In this document: positions 22,901-33,600 of the stretch, piece by piece | How the letters are laid out: every line of letters starts with the position of its first letter | Position numbering within the stretch: position 1 is the stretch's first letter | Assembly (NCBI GenBank): GCA_947561585.1 | Contig: CANNZV010001847.1 | Span: 1-64,000, forward strand | Direction of reading: 5' to 3' | Length of the DNA stretch: 64,000 nucleotides | Source of the DNA: Caprella mutica | Lineage: Eukaryota; Arthropoda; Malacostraca; Amphipoda; Caprellidae | Notes under the pieces: generated by a model | Databases searched by the model: none | Seen by the model: the letters and a program-made list of their open reading frames with translations, nothing else | Told to the model about the DNA's origin: nothing | Translations under genes and position numbers: made by a program

Positions 22901-23823
22901 TCATTTACTATCACCTCTTCATTTTTCTCTTCCATCCGTGAGTGCAGCCACCAGTGCTTGTATCCCGTTTCGTCACATTCCTTGATAAGTTACTGCATTG
23001 ACGGAGACTTTTTACATCCATTAGCTTGTCAACGACTATGGTAGGTGACTTTTTCATGGAACCACTTCGTTTTTCGACTACTTCTTAAAGTCCCTTGTAT
23101 TTAATTTCCTTTTAACATCCGCGATAGTTTGAAGCGATATATGGCGGAAACAGGCTTTAAACCCCAACTAAAAATAAATTGCTGTTTAAGGTAGGGTTAT
23201 CCTTCAAATTTTTATTTCTAATTTAGATTAAAATTTATTATGACTAATTTTGTAATTTTAAAATTTGTGTTTTGAGGTATTAGTTTGATATCTGTTGCAT
23301 TCACTCTTCCGTTCCCTTGCCTAAAGGACCGTACACACGTAAGGTTTTTTTTAGTCTTTCCACCAGAATTTATGCGAAGCTCCTCCTACTTTTTCCACAA
23401 GAGTATAAGAAAAAACGATATTGTTATTTATTTCAGTTGGTATCCATGATACCTGCAGGTATTATGGATACCAACTAAAATAATGATATAGTTTTTTCTT
23501 ATATTTTCGTGGAAAAAGTAGGTGGAGCTTAGCCAAAAGTCTGGTGGAAAGACTTAAACCCTACGTGTACACGCCCCTAAAAGTATATCTTACATTACAT
23601 ATATGATTTTTTCCACAGGAATGTGTTTTGCGCCTTATGTGAGAAGAAGACAAAAACGTGGACAACAATGCATATAATAATACTGTCCGAAAAAGAATAC
23701 ATTTCAGTTATGAAAAAGACTGCCGTGCTTAGGAAAAAATACGGGACCGCTGGACTCGTATTAGTGGCTGGTTGTACCGTTGTTGCCGCTTGTTTATATA
23801 CTTATTTTTCAAAATCGAAATAA
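19987..23823 (+). CDS. RING-finger protein with C-terminal membrane anchor, copy A
   Basis: Two exons (19987-20750 and 23619-23823) join in frame to 322 codons. The donor is AAAT|GTGAGT and the acceptor CCACAG|GAATG. Splicing completes a C3HC4 RING: Cys220-x2-Cys223-x15-Cys-x-His-x2-Cys-x2-Cys from exon 1, then x11-Cys259-x2-Cys262 from exon 2. A hydrophobic segment at about 297-318, followed by SKSK, makes a likely tail anchor with the RING facing the cytosol. By family knowledge a RING of this type suggests a ubiquitin E3 ligase. The first ~215 residues are not recognised; they contain RIIILDGILK and SRFPYCQIVSW blocks conserved in copy B. An AATAAA lies at 23874. The start was chosen as the ATG conserved with copy B; an AG before it suggests a 5' UTR exon upstream. 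Confidence 0.75.
21107..21630 (+). repeat. 15-bp satellite array in the intron of copy A
   Basis: About 35 head-to-tail copies of AAAACTAGCGACTTG. One position varies between A and G (GAC or GGC), in runs of about 12 A, 4 G, 3 A, 1 G, 6 A, 9 G. The unit also creates an open frame of LKTSD/LKTSG repeats because 15 is a multiple of three. Unit B has only a few diverged units at 36.58-36.63 kb. Confidence 0.95.
21990..22510. repeat. GGTCAAGG-type degenerate tandem repeat
   Basis: About four diverged units of roughly 120 bp, each with AACTCAAAAAGTATT, ACCAAATTG..TGAAA, TTGGTGGGGCGATTGGTC and GATTTTGGGAG. It ends with GCGAAGGTATGCGCTCTACC. A shorter version is at 37.01-37.33 kb, and split pieces flank the LINE at 50.2 and 55.8 kb. 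Confidence 0.75.
22800..23110. repeat. repeat block R, second copy in unit A
   Basis: It shares GAGGATAGCGCTAGGG, TTAGGTAGGATCGTATGC and CCCTTGTATTTAATTTCC with the block at 18.3-18.6 kb and with 37.54-37.84 kb. Confidence 0.65.
23329..23578. repeat. foldback MITE family M3
   Basis: This 250-bp palindrome reads CCGTACACACGTAAGG at one end and CCCTACGTGTACACG at the other. AAGTCTTTCCACCAGA-like arms surround a central GGTATCCATGATACC. The copy at 38.06 kb is its counterpart in unit B. It lies in the intron about 40 bp before exon 2 of the RING gene. Confidence 0.85.
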
Positions 23824-23999
23824 CCAAATTCTGTTTTTATCTGTAATGCATCCTTCATTTCTTTTAGATTTTGAATAAAGTTTGATATTTTTAAAAATCT
23901 TGTCAAGTTTTTTTACATTATTTCTGTAATATTAAAAGAGGGTACCACATTTTAGCATATGAAACCTAGATTCTTATTCTGAAATTAAAAATTTTAGTA

Positions 24000-24742
24000 C
24001 AGTAGGTCTCGTTTTAATTACAGCTCACTTTAATAAAAGTGGTACCAATTTCGAGTCTTGTCTCGAAATAAGTACCGGTCGTAGACATAGAAAACTGAGA
24101 CAATTTTTTGTGATTATTTCACGGTTAGTTCAGAAATTCAACATATCCCATTTTAGGGTAAGTTCTGTGTTATGGCACGGTTCCTTTATTTTCAAACACG
24201 CAAGTCTCAATAATAATCATTATTTTATTTTTATTTCAATTGGTATTCATGATATCAATTTGAATAGAAATTGAATAATAATTATATTTTCTTTTCGGAC
24301 TTGTCCGAAAATGTAGAACGTACCAATAACTTGAAACTTCAAGTTATTGGTACGGTACGTTCTACATTTGGTACCCTTTTTCCAGAAATATTTCATAGAG
24401 CATAAAATCGCTGTTTGTTCAATGTAATTATTCGTTTATACTGAGTGAGAGTTAAGCTATGGTTTGATTTGAAAACCTTTAATAAATTCACTATTTTAAA
24501 CTTTCATCACAGTCACAAACACCGTTTAATAATAGGCTTATATCAAAGATATTATATATGTAGTATAATATCTTTGCTTTGCTCTAACTCTAAAACAAAT
24601 TTTCTTTCATTATAACTCATAGAAAATGAGATATCTAATCAAGGAGTGACAATTACAATATTCTTGTTACTTTTCCTCGCTTTAACTGACGTTTGGTAAT
24701 TAAACTGAGTTGTGATTTGGTAATTAAATCGGGGGATGCCTG
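24000..24742. mobile_element. Tigger/pogo-like MITE
   Basis: The ends are CAGTAGGTCTCGTTTTAATT and AATTAAATCGGGGGATGCCTG, preceded by TA. It is the uninterrupted relative of 13232-17249 in inverse orientation. It has no transposase ORF. The 3' breakpoint of the segmental duplication falls inside it. Confidence 0.7.
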
Positions 24743-24755
24743 TCTCGGGTTAGAC

Positions 24756-25460
24756 CAGGGGTGGGCAAATGCAGCACTCGGTGCTATTTTGGCACTGAAA
24801 ACGGCACCACTGCCCACCCGGGAAATGGTGCTTTATTTTCTTCCAAAGAAAATTAAGAATTTTTAGCCTTGACTGTTCTATAAATTAATAGGATAATATA
24901 GAACAGTATTGAAGAACAGTATATTTGTAATGAATGACCTTGATACTTTGATAGTAAATTTTATCCCTTAATAAGGATTTTTTTGTTTATTGTTACAATA
25001 GTGCCGGTGTTTAATTTATTTACCTCTGTCTCTTTTTATCAAGATCAGTTAAATTTACATCTTTCATACGCTTGTATTGGGATATTCAAACACTGTGGTA
25101 AATATTTATGCAATCATTTTAAATTCCCATTTTTAATAAGTTAGGTAAGTAATTTATCCTGTGAATTTATGAGTTACTTATTATTACTTATGCAAGATAG
25201 CTTATTTTTGTTTTTATTGTGATATTTTCACATGAAGAATTTTTTTATTATCATATATTAATTCTTTTTAATGCAAATGATAAATCTACTATCAATGTTT
25301 ATGCTCAAAATATGTACCGTTGTACATGTACGTACTTCAATTAAATCTACCACCTCATTATATAATTACTCAGTATCCCAGCAATTTAGAAAACGAAAAG
25401 AAAATTGGCACTGAAATTCCATCTTTCGGCACTGAAACACACAATGTGTGCCCACCCCTG
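24756..25460. mobile_element. hAT-type non-autonomous element
   Basis: The terminal inverted repeats CAGGGGTGGGCA and TGCCCACCCCTG are perfect, and the 8-bp direct repeat GGTTAGAC flanks both sides (24748-24755 and 25461-25468). The 705-bp interior is AT-rich with no transposase. Confidence 0.92.
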
Positions 25461-25468
25461 GGTTAGAC

Positions 25469-26160
25469 TGTTATAGGTAACCTTGGTGAAGTATTTAACT
25501 GTATTAATAATATAATGGTGTGGGAGACAACGATTGCGGAGGGTATATTAGCTGAATTATCTCTCGTAGAGATTGATAGAAAAGGTATAAATTATAGAAC
25601 TAAAGGTAGGTTTAGCTTGCAGCGATTGTTGCGATCACCACCTAGCGATTATCATCTAGCTATTATCGCTGAGCGTTGGTTCAATGTGTTTCTATGGCTG
25701 AGCGATGATTCAAAACTTACCTTGATCTCTTACAAAATGAAACTGCTACCACTGAAATCTAATAGTTTCATGAAAAATGTTTATTTTATATGAAGCATGC
25801 TTATTTGGCATACACATGTATATTAATTATATTGGTAGGAATTTAACTTTATACCAATGAAGCTGTAACAAATGTGCAGTATGAAATATCCAGTAATGAA
25901 CCAAAAAAGTTATCATCATTGTGATCATGGTACCTACTATCTTATTCTAAATTAAAATTATTATTTAGTAGGTATTTACAATACGTGAACAGGTATCCAA
26001 AATATATTCAACTAAACCAAATTGTTTAATCTAAAGAAATTCATTAAACACTCTAACTAGATGTTAAGGGCAATTTCCTCATTAGCCTAATTCAAGTAAA
26101 ATTGAACTGTGTTGAATGATGTGAAGGTAATTGTGCCTAGGAGATTGTGAATTATGGGGC
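25469..26160. other. single-copy stretch between duplication units
   Basis: A 92-codon open frame (25515-25793) holds several GCGAT-type micro-repeats and has no recognisable motif. I do not call it a gene. The remainder is AT-rich with no visible feature. Confidence 0.4.
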
Positions 26161-27471
26161 CAGTAGTAGGGGAAGATGGTCATCAATGGGGCACTGGGAA
26201 CAATGGGACATGCCGAAAAATTTCTTTATTTGAGGGTAATTTTTAACATCTTGATGGACGATGGTAAATTAGGCACACTTCATTGTATTCACTCGCATTG
26301 CATTCAGCGGTTGGGGTGCAGTAAGCTCTGTGTAAAAGCGAAAACGTGTTTTAGAGGTGGGATAACTAAATTTTTCGTACTTGGTTTCAATTGTTATAAA
26401 TTTGTTAATTTAACATAGATTGCTTACGGCATTCTTCTATAATATTAAATAATATGTAAGATATTATCATATAAAAGGATTACCTTTTTACTTTAGTGGT
26501 TGAGCCACTATAGGCACAAGTTTTGAAAATGGCGTCATAGTTATCATTGGGACAGCACATCTGGTTAACAATAGGACAGTGTTAGGGGATAGAATTTTTC
26601 CCCTTAAATGTTTAAATTTTGATGACTTTGAATTTGATTGCAGTTTTCTACTGTAGATCAGACCCTGTTAACTCTGTAGCTTCAGGACTTTTTGTACAAA
26701 AAGAACTTCCAGCTGAAGCGGGTCCTTCAACCATATTATTTCATCATCAATTGTTCAAGCAATCAGAAGTTATTACAAATCACAGGGTAGAAAACAAATT
26801 TCACATAATAGACGAAAACGACGCATCGTTGCAACAGACACCAGAGAAGGAAGAGCTTTTTCCCGATGAACCTAAAAGATAAGAACAACCTCTTTTTCTT
26901 GGTCTGTAGGAATGAACGAAGATATGCTCATTGGAAAGATCAGTGGAACTAGAATCTCCACGAAAAAAGTTAACAATGATGGATATTATTTTATTGTATG
27001 TAGAGTTTGATGTGACTTCTAAACCGTATTCTGTTGGTGTAATTACTAATTCAAAGAATGAAAAAGATTACCTTGAGATATCGTATATGAGGCGCAAAGA
27101 CTCAAGTGCAATGAGGTTCATTTTTCAAATGTTCCTGACATGGCATCGTAGAAGCTGAAGGACATTAAACTGATATTAAATGAACCAACTAAGTGTAACG
27201 CAACATAAAGAGATAATTCAAACTTGAAAATCGAGTATAACTTCAACAATATAATAGTTAAATGAACTGTCCCATAGTTCACCAGTGCTGTTATACAATG
27301 TGACATTTTTTTAAATTAATTATTTTCTAGTAAACTGAACATGTGATAGCATTCTAGTTAGTTTCATTCAATAAAGAAATATCAATATTACATATCCTTT
27401 TTTCTCATATTTTAAATAAATATTTATCTTTTTGTGTTTCTTGTCCCATTGCTCGCCACCTTCCCCTACTG
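26161..27471 (+). mobile_element. pogo/jerky-like DNA transposon relic
   Basis: The ends CAGTAGTAGGGGAAGATGG and CCACCTTCCCCTACTG are inverted repeats, with TA after the right end. Two fragments inside (about 26619-26882 and 26931-27158) look like the C-terminal part of a pogo-type transposase: a charged linker with LPAEAGPSTILF, then a small domain reading ILLYVEFDVTSKPYSVGVIT. The N-terminal DNA-binding and DDE regions are missing. Assignment to pogo is from general resemblance. Confidence 0.6.
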
Positions 27472-28033
27472 TATCGCTATGCAAATATTTCGATTTGACA
27501 AAATGACCATAATTATTTTTCATATGTTTTCAATTTATAAAAAATGGCAAATACTTAATCAACAATTAATCAACGGTACTCATACCTGTACAAAGAACAG
27601 TTTTCAAAATTTATTAATATACTTTAGATAGCTAACAAAAAAAATACGCACAACAAATTATATTCCTGAAAAACATCTTAAAATGGCTCCTTTTTACCTA
27701 TATTAAGTGTCAAAATATCGGAGGCGGACCTAAAGCACAAATTTAACTTTCATTTTAATTATGTTTATCATTTTTTGTGCAAATTTGCAATAACTACTTA
27801 AGATAATTTAGTTAACTTTAAGAAAGAGCATGCTGTTAAAATAAGATAATTAATATATTAAAGATAAGGAGAATTATGATTAGTATTTTATATTTAAGGA
27901 TTATATATAAGAATGTATGACGTGAGTCACTACAACTGGTTATAAAACAGCAAATCATTTCAAATTTGGTACTATAGTTTTATTGCAATATATAATTAAA
28001 AAATCCGTTCTTTCTTCTACCCTTCAATTTCAG

Positions 28034-28138
28034 GCAAAGAAAAATCCCAAATGTCCGAAAGGCTAACTGGAACAGACCAATTCAAAACAATAACAAGGCT
28101 GATTCCAAGACAATGGATCCATATAAAGAATCCCAAGT
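28034..28138 (+). pseudogene. exon-like block, unit B
   Basis: Counterpart of 12576-12677. It keeps a consensus acceptor (TTTCAG) and the TDQFKTIT-LIPRQWI reading, but the downstream GTAAGT seen in unit A is degraded. Function unknown. Confidence 0.3.
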
Positions 28139-28388
28139 ACCTAATTAAGTATTTATTTACCAATCGAACAACCCTGTTCATTACATGACGGACGCCTCCA
28201 TTGATAATAATTTATTCTAATTTGAGTTTAATTTCTGTCATTAATGATTAATGAGTCATTATCGTTTCCGACCCTGCATCGATAGGTTGTGTGCAAGTGC
28301 TCGGTCTGAGTAATGGGAGGAGTTGGCATTCATTAATTAAGCTTCGTAATAATATGTTTTCCCCTAAATTTTAAGTACATATAAACTA

Positions 28389-28620
28389 GGGTGAAGCAGG
28401 TAAATTGTGGCACACTAACTAACTGCGGCTTCTAATAATAGGAACATCATAGTTTCAAAACACTAGTTGAAAACTTTTAAATCAATCAAATATAACATGC
28501 ACTGCGCTTATTTAGGTAGGTATGCAACATTTTAATGTAATTTCGGTTCGGAATGCTTTACGAGTCTCTCTTGAGAGGGCCGCAATTTAAAATAAAGGGC
28601 CGCAATTTACCTGCGTGACC
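28389..28620. repeat. MITE family M2
   Basis: The ends are GGGTGAAGCAGGTAAATTG and CGCAATTTACCTGCGTGACC. Standard M2 interior. Confidence 0.85.
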
Positions 28621-28699
28621 TTGTATCTTATTTCTATAAGTGATTTTACTATAACTTTTTAAGAGTGCCTGCCATGTTAAGTTTACTGTACTTAATATA

Positions 28700-28905
28700 G
28701 GGTCACACAGGTAAATTGCGTCCCTTTAATTTCCAATTGTGGCCATCGCAAGAATTTCTCTAAAGTCTGCTGAATCAAATTCATATTGAAATGTTGCATA
28801 TAAAAAGCTCAATGCTTGCTATACATTTTTATTATAATGTGTATTAACTTCGTAGCTCTTTATTAGTGTTTTGTGGTTGAAGGCCGCAATTTACCTGCTT
28901 CACCC
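28700..28905. repeat. MITE family M2, inverse orientation
   Basis: GGGTCACACAGGTAAATTGC to CAATTTACCTGCTTCACCC. The interior is M2 in the opposite orientation to the copy at 28389 and more diverged. Confidence 0.75.
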
Positions 28906-29159
28906 TAGGTAAAAAAAGGAGCCACTTTAGGACGTTTTTCATGAATACATTTCCAGACCCCCAAACTTAACCTAACCTATCGAAAACTTTATTGCATTAA
29001 ATCTCGAAAATGAAGCGTTTCCACAACAAATGATATTCTTGAAAAACATCTTGAAATGACTCCTTTTACCTATATTATGTATCAAAATATCGGAGGCGGA
29101 CCTAATGCACAAATTTACCTTTCATTTTAATTATGTTCATCATTTTTTTATATCATTGT

Positions 29160-29430
29160 AGTCTTATATGGTAGCGCTTGGGTTATGGTCTTCAACTACG
29201 AGGTCTTAAATATTTGTTTTAGGTAGGCTCTTACTATCACCTCTTCATTTTCTTCTTTCATGTGATTGCATCGACCGGTACTTAGGTGTCTCTTTTAGTC
29301 ACATTCCTTGGTTAAGTGACTCCTAGCTACTTACTCTCACCAACGGTGGTGGGTGATTTTGTTCATGGAGCCACTTTCCTCGGACTGCTTCTTCCAGTTC
29401 CTTGTATTTAATTTCCGTTTGACGTTAAAA
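29160..29430. repeat. repeat block R, first copy in unit B
   Basis: It shares GGTAGCGCTTGGGTTATG, CTATCACCTCTTCATTTTC and CTTGTATTTAATTTCCG with blocks at 18.3, 22.8 and 37.5 kb. Confidence 0.6.
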
Positions 29431-29753
29431 TCTTACTAAATTAATTTAGTTTTCTTATTTTTGTGTACCCTTTTCAAATTCATATCTTTAGTTTTACAAC
29501 AAATTACTGTTGGTTTTATTTTAGATATTGTGACTTTTTTTAGTTATATAGAATATTTAAGAGTTTTCATTGCCCATTTCCCATAATTTTGACCTGTAAG
29601 GCTAGGTATACATAGGGTAACCTCACTGTATTCAGAGATTTAAAATTGTAGGCCCCACTCTGAAGTGGTTAGCGTAGATCATAATAACCTGGTGGAACCT
29701 AATTTCTAAAGAACTGAAAAGTTCATGGTCTGTGTAGGCTCCAACTTTACAGT

Positions 29754-30013
29754 GAAGGGCCGTACACATGTAGGGTTTTTAAGTCTTTCCGTCAGACTTT
29801 TTGCTAAGCTCCTACTTTTTCCATGAGAATAGATAAAAACGATATAAAAATAATTGATTTTAGCTGGTATCCATTATACTTGCTGGTATAATAGATACCA
29901 ACTGAAATAAATAATAATTATAGTTTTTTCTTGTATTATCGTGGAAAAAGTAAGAGCTAGGCAAAAAGTCTGGTTGAAAGACTTAAAAACCCTACATGTG
30001 TACGTACTGCCCG
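29754..30013. repeat. foldback MITE family M3, unit B specific
   Basis: GGGCCGTACACATGTAGGG to CCCTACATGTGTACG, with TATCC/GGTATAATAGATACC at the centre. The matching place in unit A (about 19.6 kb) lacks it, so it was gained after the duplication or lost from A. Confidence 0.8.
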
Positions 30014-30317
30014 TTAGTGTTTGGTAATCTAGGATCTCTATCCTTTTCAGAATAATAATTCATATAATAATTCATAATTCTCTTATAAACTGTTCTGCGC
30101 TATCATGCTTTTAATTATTCTTATTAATTATTCGTAAATAATATTTTGATCACTGGATAGTATTATTTATTAAAAATAACAAGTTATGTTAGTGTGAAAC
30201 TAATAACCGCAACTCTTGATAGTTTTTCTAGAAATAAATACCTGATTAAAAACTAGTTAAATTGAAGATCTTTTGAACATAATTACTTAATTAGTTTCCT
30301 CGTGAAATATGAATGTA

Positions 30318-30548
30318 GGGTCACGCAGGTAAATTGCGGGCCTTTAATTTTTAATTGCGGCCCTATCAAGAGAGTCTCTAAAACTTTCTGAACCGAAATT
30401 ACATTAAAATGTTGCATAGCTATCAAAAGAAGCGCAGTGCTTGCTATAATTTATTAATTTAAGTTTTTAACGTTTGTTTTGAAGCTGTGATGTTTCTGTT
30501 GTTAGAGGCCGCAGTTTGTTAGTGTGCCGCAATTTACCTGCTTGACCC
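30318..30548. repeat. MITE family M2 with an empty site in unit A
   Basis: It runs from GGGTCACGCAGGTAAATTGC to CAATTTACCTGCTTGACCC. Unit A at about 19.89 kb reads GAATGTATAATG where unit B reads GAATGTA, then the element, then TATAATG. The empty site shows a 2-bp TA duplication. Confidence 0.9.
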
Positions 30549-30646
30549 TATAATGTATATATCACTTTTCATAGGAATTATAATTTATTCTACAAAACCT
30601 TACAGATTTTAGTTTTTATAGATGTAGAGTAAAATTGCTTATAAAG

Positions 30647-33600
30647 ATGGATCACGAAGATGAAAGATTTGTAAGAGATCTCCCAATTTACATGGAAAGA
30701 ATGATAACTAATTTGAATATGAAGAAAAATAATAAGTACCATAGTCTTACCTCAAGAATTATAATTCTAGATGGTATTCTTAAAAAAGTCATGCGTAAAT
30801 ATTCATTGAATGGCGATCCACCTCGTCAAAGACAGGATTGTGAGTTTACTCTCGTGGCAAACACTATGTGTCGTGCACTGTATGAATTGATGGATTATGT
30901 ACCTACACTCAGTAGAATTATGATAAATCCACAATATACGTTATTAACGACCGCCTTGGAACGAATGCAAGCTGATTCTAGGAATTGCAAGATGACATTT
31001 CCAAACTGCAAAATGACTGACCCTGAAATAAATAGTTGGATAGAAAGTGTTGGAGCCTTACAAATGCTCCTCTTCAGTAGATTTCCATATTGCCAAATCG
31101 TGAGTTGGTTTCCAAAAAAATTATTAGGCTTGAAGGAAGAACCGGACGAGTTGTATCACAAACAAATATGGTCAAAATTGGGTGCAAGTGGATACGTCTT
31201 GCCAATTGTTAATTATAATGGCACTGACCAGTTCGTCAAGAAGCAAGATTCCTTCATTCTGAAAGTCTTATATGAAGGAGCATCCTTTGCGTGTTCAATG
31301 TGCGATGATGTTGTATTAGATTCAGATGACGTTGCTATACTGGACACGTGTGAGCATCTTGTCTGTATTAAATGTGCATATAAGATGGCAGTCCAAATGT
31401 GAGTACCTAACTGGTTGCAAGAAAATCTTTAATTACTGTATGGGCAGTTTTAATTTGTATTCATTTTTATTTCTTAACGCTATTTGCAGTTTTAGCCCCA
31501 GGGGTGTAATGTATCCTGTAAATAAATAAATAGCAAACCAAATGGCCATTATGGTATATATATTTTTATATAGATTTGACAGTTCACCTGCAGCCTCTGT
31601 ACTATTCAGACATGTGCCTTTCCTATATTACATCACCTAGTGCTGACTCGTTGTTATTGTCCCCTGAACATATTAATGGCGACAAGGCTTAAAAACTAAA
31701 ATGGCTAAGCACGGAAGTTTAAACGAGTTCCACCCAGGGGAAGAGGACTGGTCTGAATACATTGAAAGATTTGTGTTCTACTGTGAAGCAAATGCTGTTA
31801 AAGATGACTCTAAACGGAGAGCAGTTCTTCTCAGCTCGATTGGTGCAGCAACGTATAAAATCGTGAGAAATTTGATATCGCCGAAAACTACAAATGAAAA
31901 AACGTACGAGGAAATTGTTGAATTGCTTCAAAATCACCTTGATCCGAAGCCTTCAGTCATAGTACAGCGATTCAAGTTTTACCATACGTCAAGAAACGAA
32001 AGTGAGTCTATCACATCATTCATAGCAAGTTTGAGGAAGATAGCAGAGCATTGTGATTTCGGAGAAACTTTAGAGGAGATGCTCAGGGATAGGTTAGTCT
32101 GCGGTGTCAGAAATGACCGAATACAGAGACGGTTATTGAGCGAAAAGGACCTCACTTTCAAGTCAGCTTACGAGATATCTATTGGAATAGAATCTGCTTC
32201 GAAAGGTCTGGTAGAGCTACAAACTGAGTCAACCACGCCAATACTCCAAGTACAAAAGACTTCAAAGGAGCAAAGAAAAGTATCCTGTTATAGGTGTAAT
32301 GGTAATCACCCACATCAGAAATGTAAATTTATAGAAGCTGAATGTTTTCACTGTCACAAAAAGGGGCACATCAAACCAGCATGTCGCTTGTTCAACAAGA
32401 AATCAAAGGTCAACGTTATTCAACAGGATTCGGAGTACGACAAAGAAACAAGCGAGTGTGATGATGCCGATAATGTTTATACAATGTTTGGCGTGAATTT
32501 GGTGTTTGAGAAGACCACACCAATTTGGTGTGAGTTGAACATTAACGATAAGCCTTTCAAGATGCTGGTAGACACTGGAGCTTCATTGTCTGTAATTAGT
32601 GAGCAGGAATATTTAGCTAAATTTGGGGGTAAAGGGGCACCTAGAATTTCACCGTCTACTGTTAAATTAGAGACTTTCACTAAAGAAAAGATTAGAGTAG
32701 TAGGGCAGGCCGATGTTAATGTTAAATTTGAGGATAAGTCATGCATGCTGCCTTTAATTGTAACAGGGGGTGCTGGGCCTAGTTTGTTGGGAAGGAATTG
32801 GTTGAAACCTTTGCAGTTGTTTATTAATAAGGTAAATTATCTCTCGTCTGATTTTAATTTATCCACCTTGTTTAAGCAATATTGCGATGTTTTTAGTGAT
32901 GAACTAGGAAAATTAAATCATAAAGTTTCTATTTCTATCAAGGAGAATGTAACGCCTATATTTTATAAAAATAGATCTTTACCTTTTTCACTGAGAGATA
33001 AAGTAGAAAAAGAGCTAGACAAGCAGGTAAAACTAGGTATTTTGAAACGAGTAGATCATTGCGATTGGGCAACGCCTGTAGTACCGGTAATTAAAAGGGA
33101 CTGTTCTTTACGCTTATGCGGTGACTATAAGCTTACAGTGAATAAGGTAATTAAGATAGATCAGTATCCGCTACCTGTTGCCGAAGAATTATTTCTAAAA
33201 CTTAGGGGCGGTAAATTATTTACCCAATTAGATTTGAAGACCGCATACCTTCAGTTAGAATTAGATGAGAAAAGTCAGCAGTATACAACCATTAATACTC
33301 ATAAGGGGCTTTATATGTATACTAGATTAAACTATGGCATTTCAGCAGCGCCCTCGATTTTTCAAAGAGAGATGGACGAATTATTAGGCGATTTATCATG
33401 TGTCGCAGTATATCTTGACGATATTGCTATAACAGGTACAACTGAGAGTGAGCATTGGCAAAATGTTAAATTAGTGCTAGGTAGACTATTGAAGGCTAAT
33501 CTTAAACTAAATAAAACTAAATGTAAATTTGGGGTAAAAGAGATTAATTTTCTAGGACATCAGATTAGCTCACGTGGTGTGTCGCCAATGCACGATAAGA

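Larger units (their letters stand above)
12213..24139 (+). repeat. segmental duplication, unit A
   Basis: Colinear similarity runs between this block and 27476-38881. The matched landmarks, in order, are the TATGCAA...TTTCGA start, the GATTCCAAGACAATGGATC block, the GCATCGATAGGTTGTG block, M2 copies, the RING/TM gene exon 1, the GATGACACGTATTCTTCAAC block, the GGTCAAGG-type repeats, an M3 element, RING/TM exon 2, and the start of a Tigger-like element where similarity stops (about 24139 against 38881). Only unit A has the nested transposon at 13.2-17.25 kb and the 15-bp satellite. Confidence 0.85.

Noticed and set aside
25515..25793. 92-codon ORF between the duplication units as a gene
   Set aside because: It has no recognisable motif, no splice or polyadenylation context, and contains short internal repeats. 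Evidence is insufficient.
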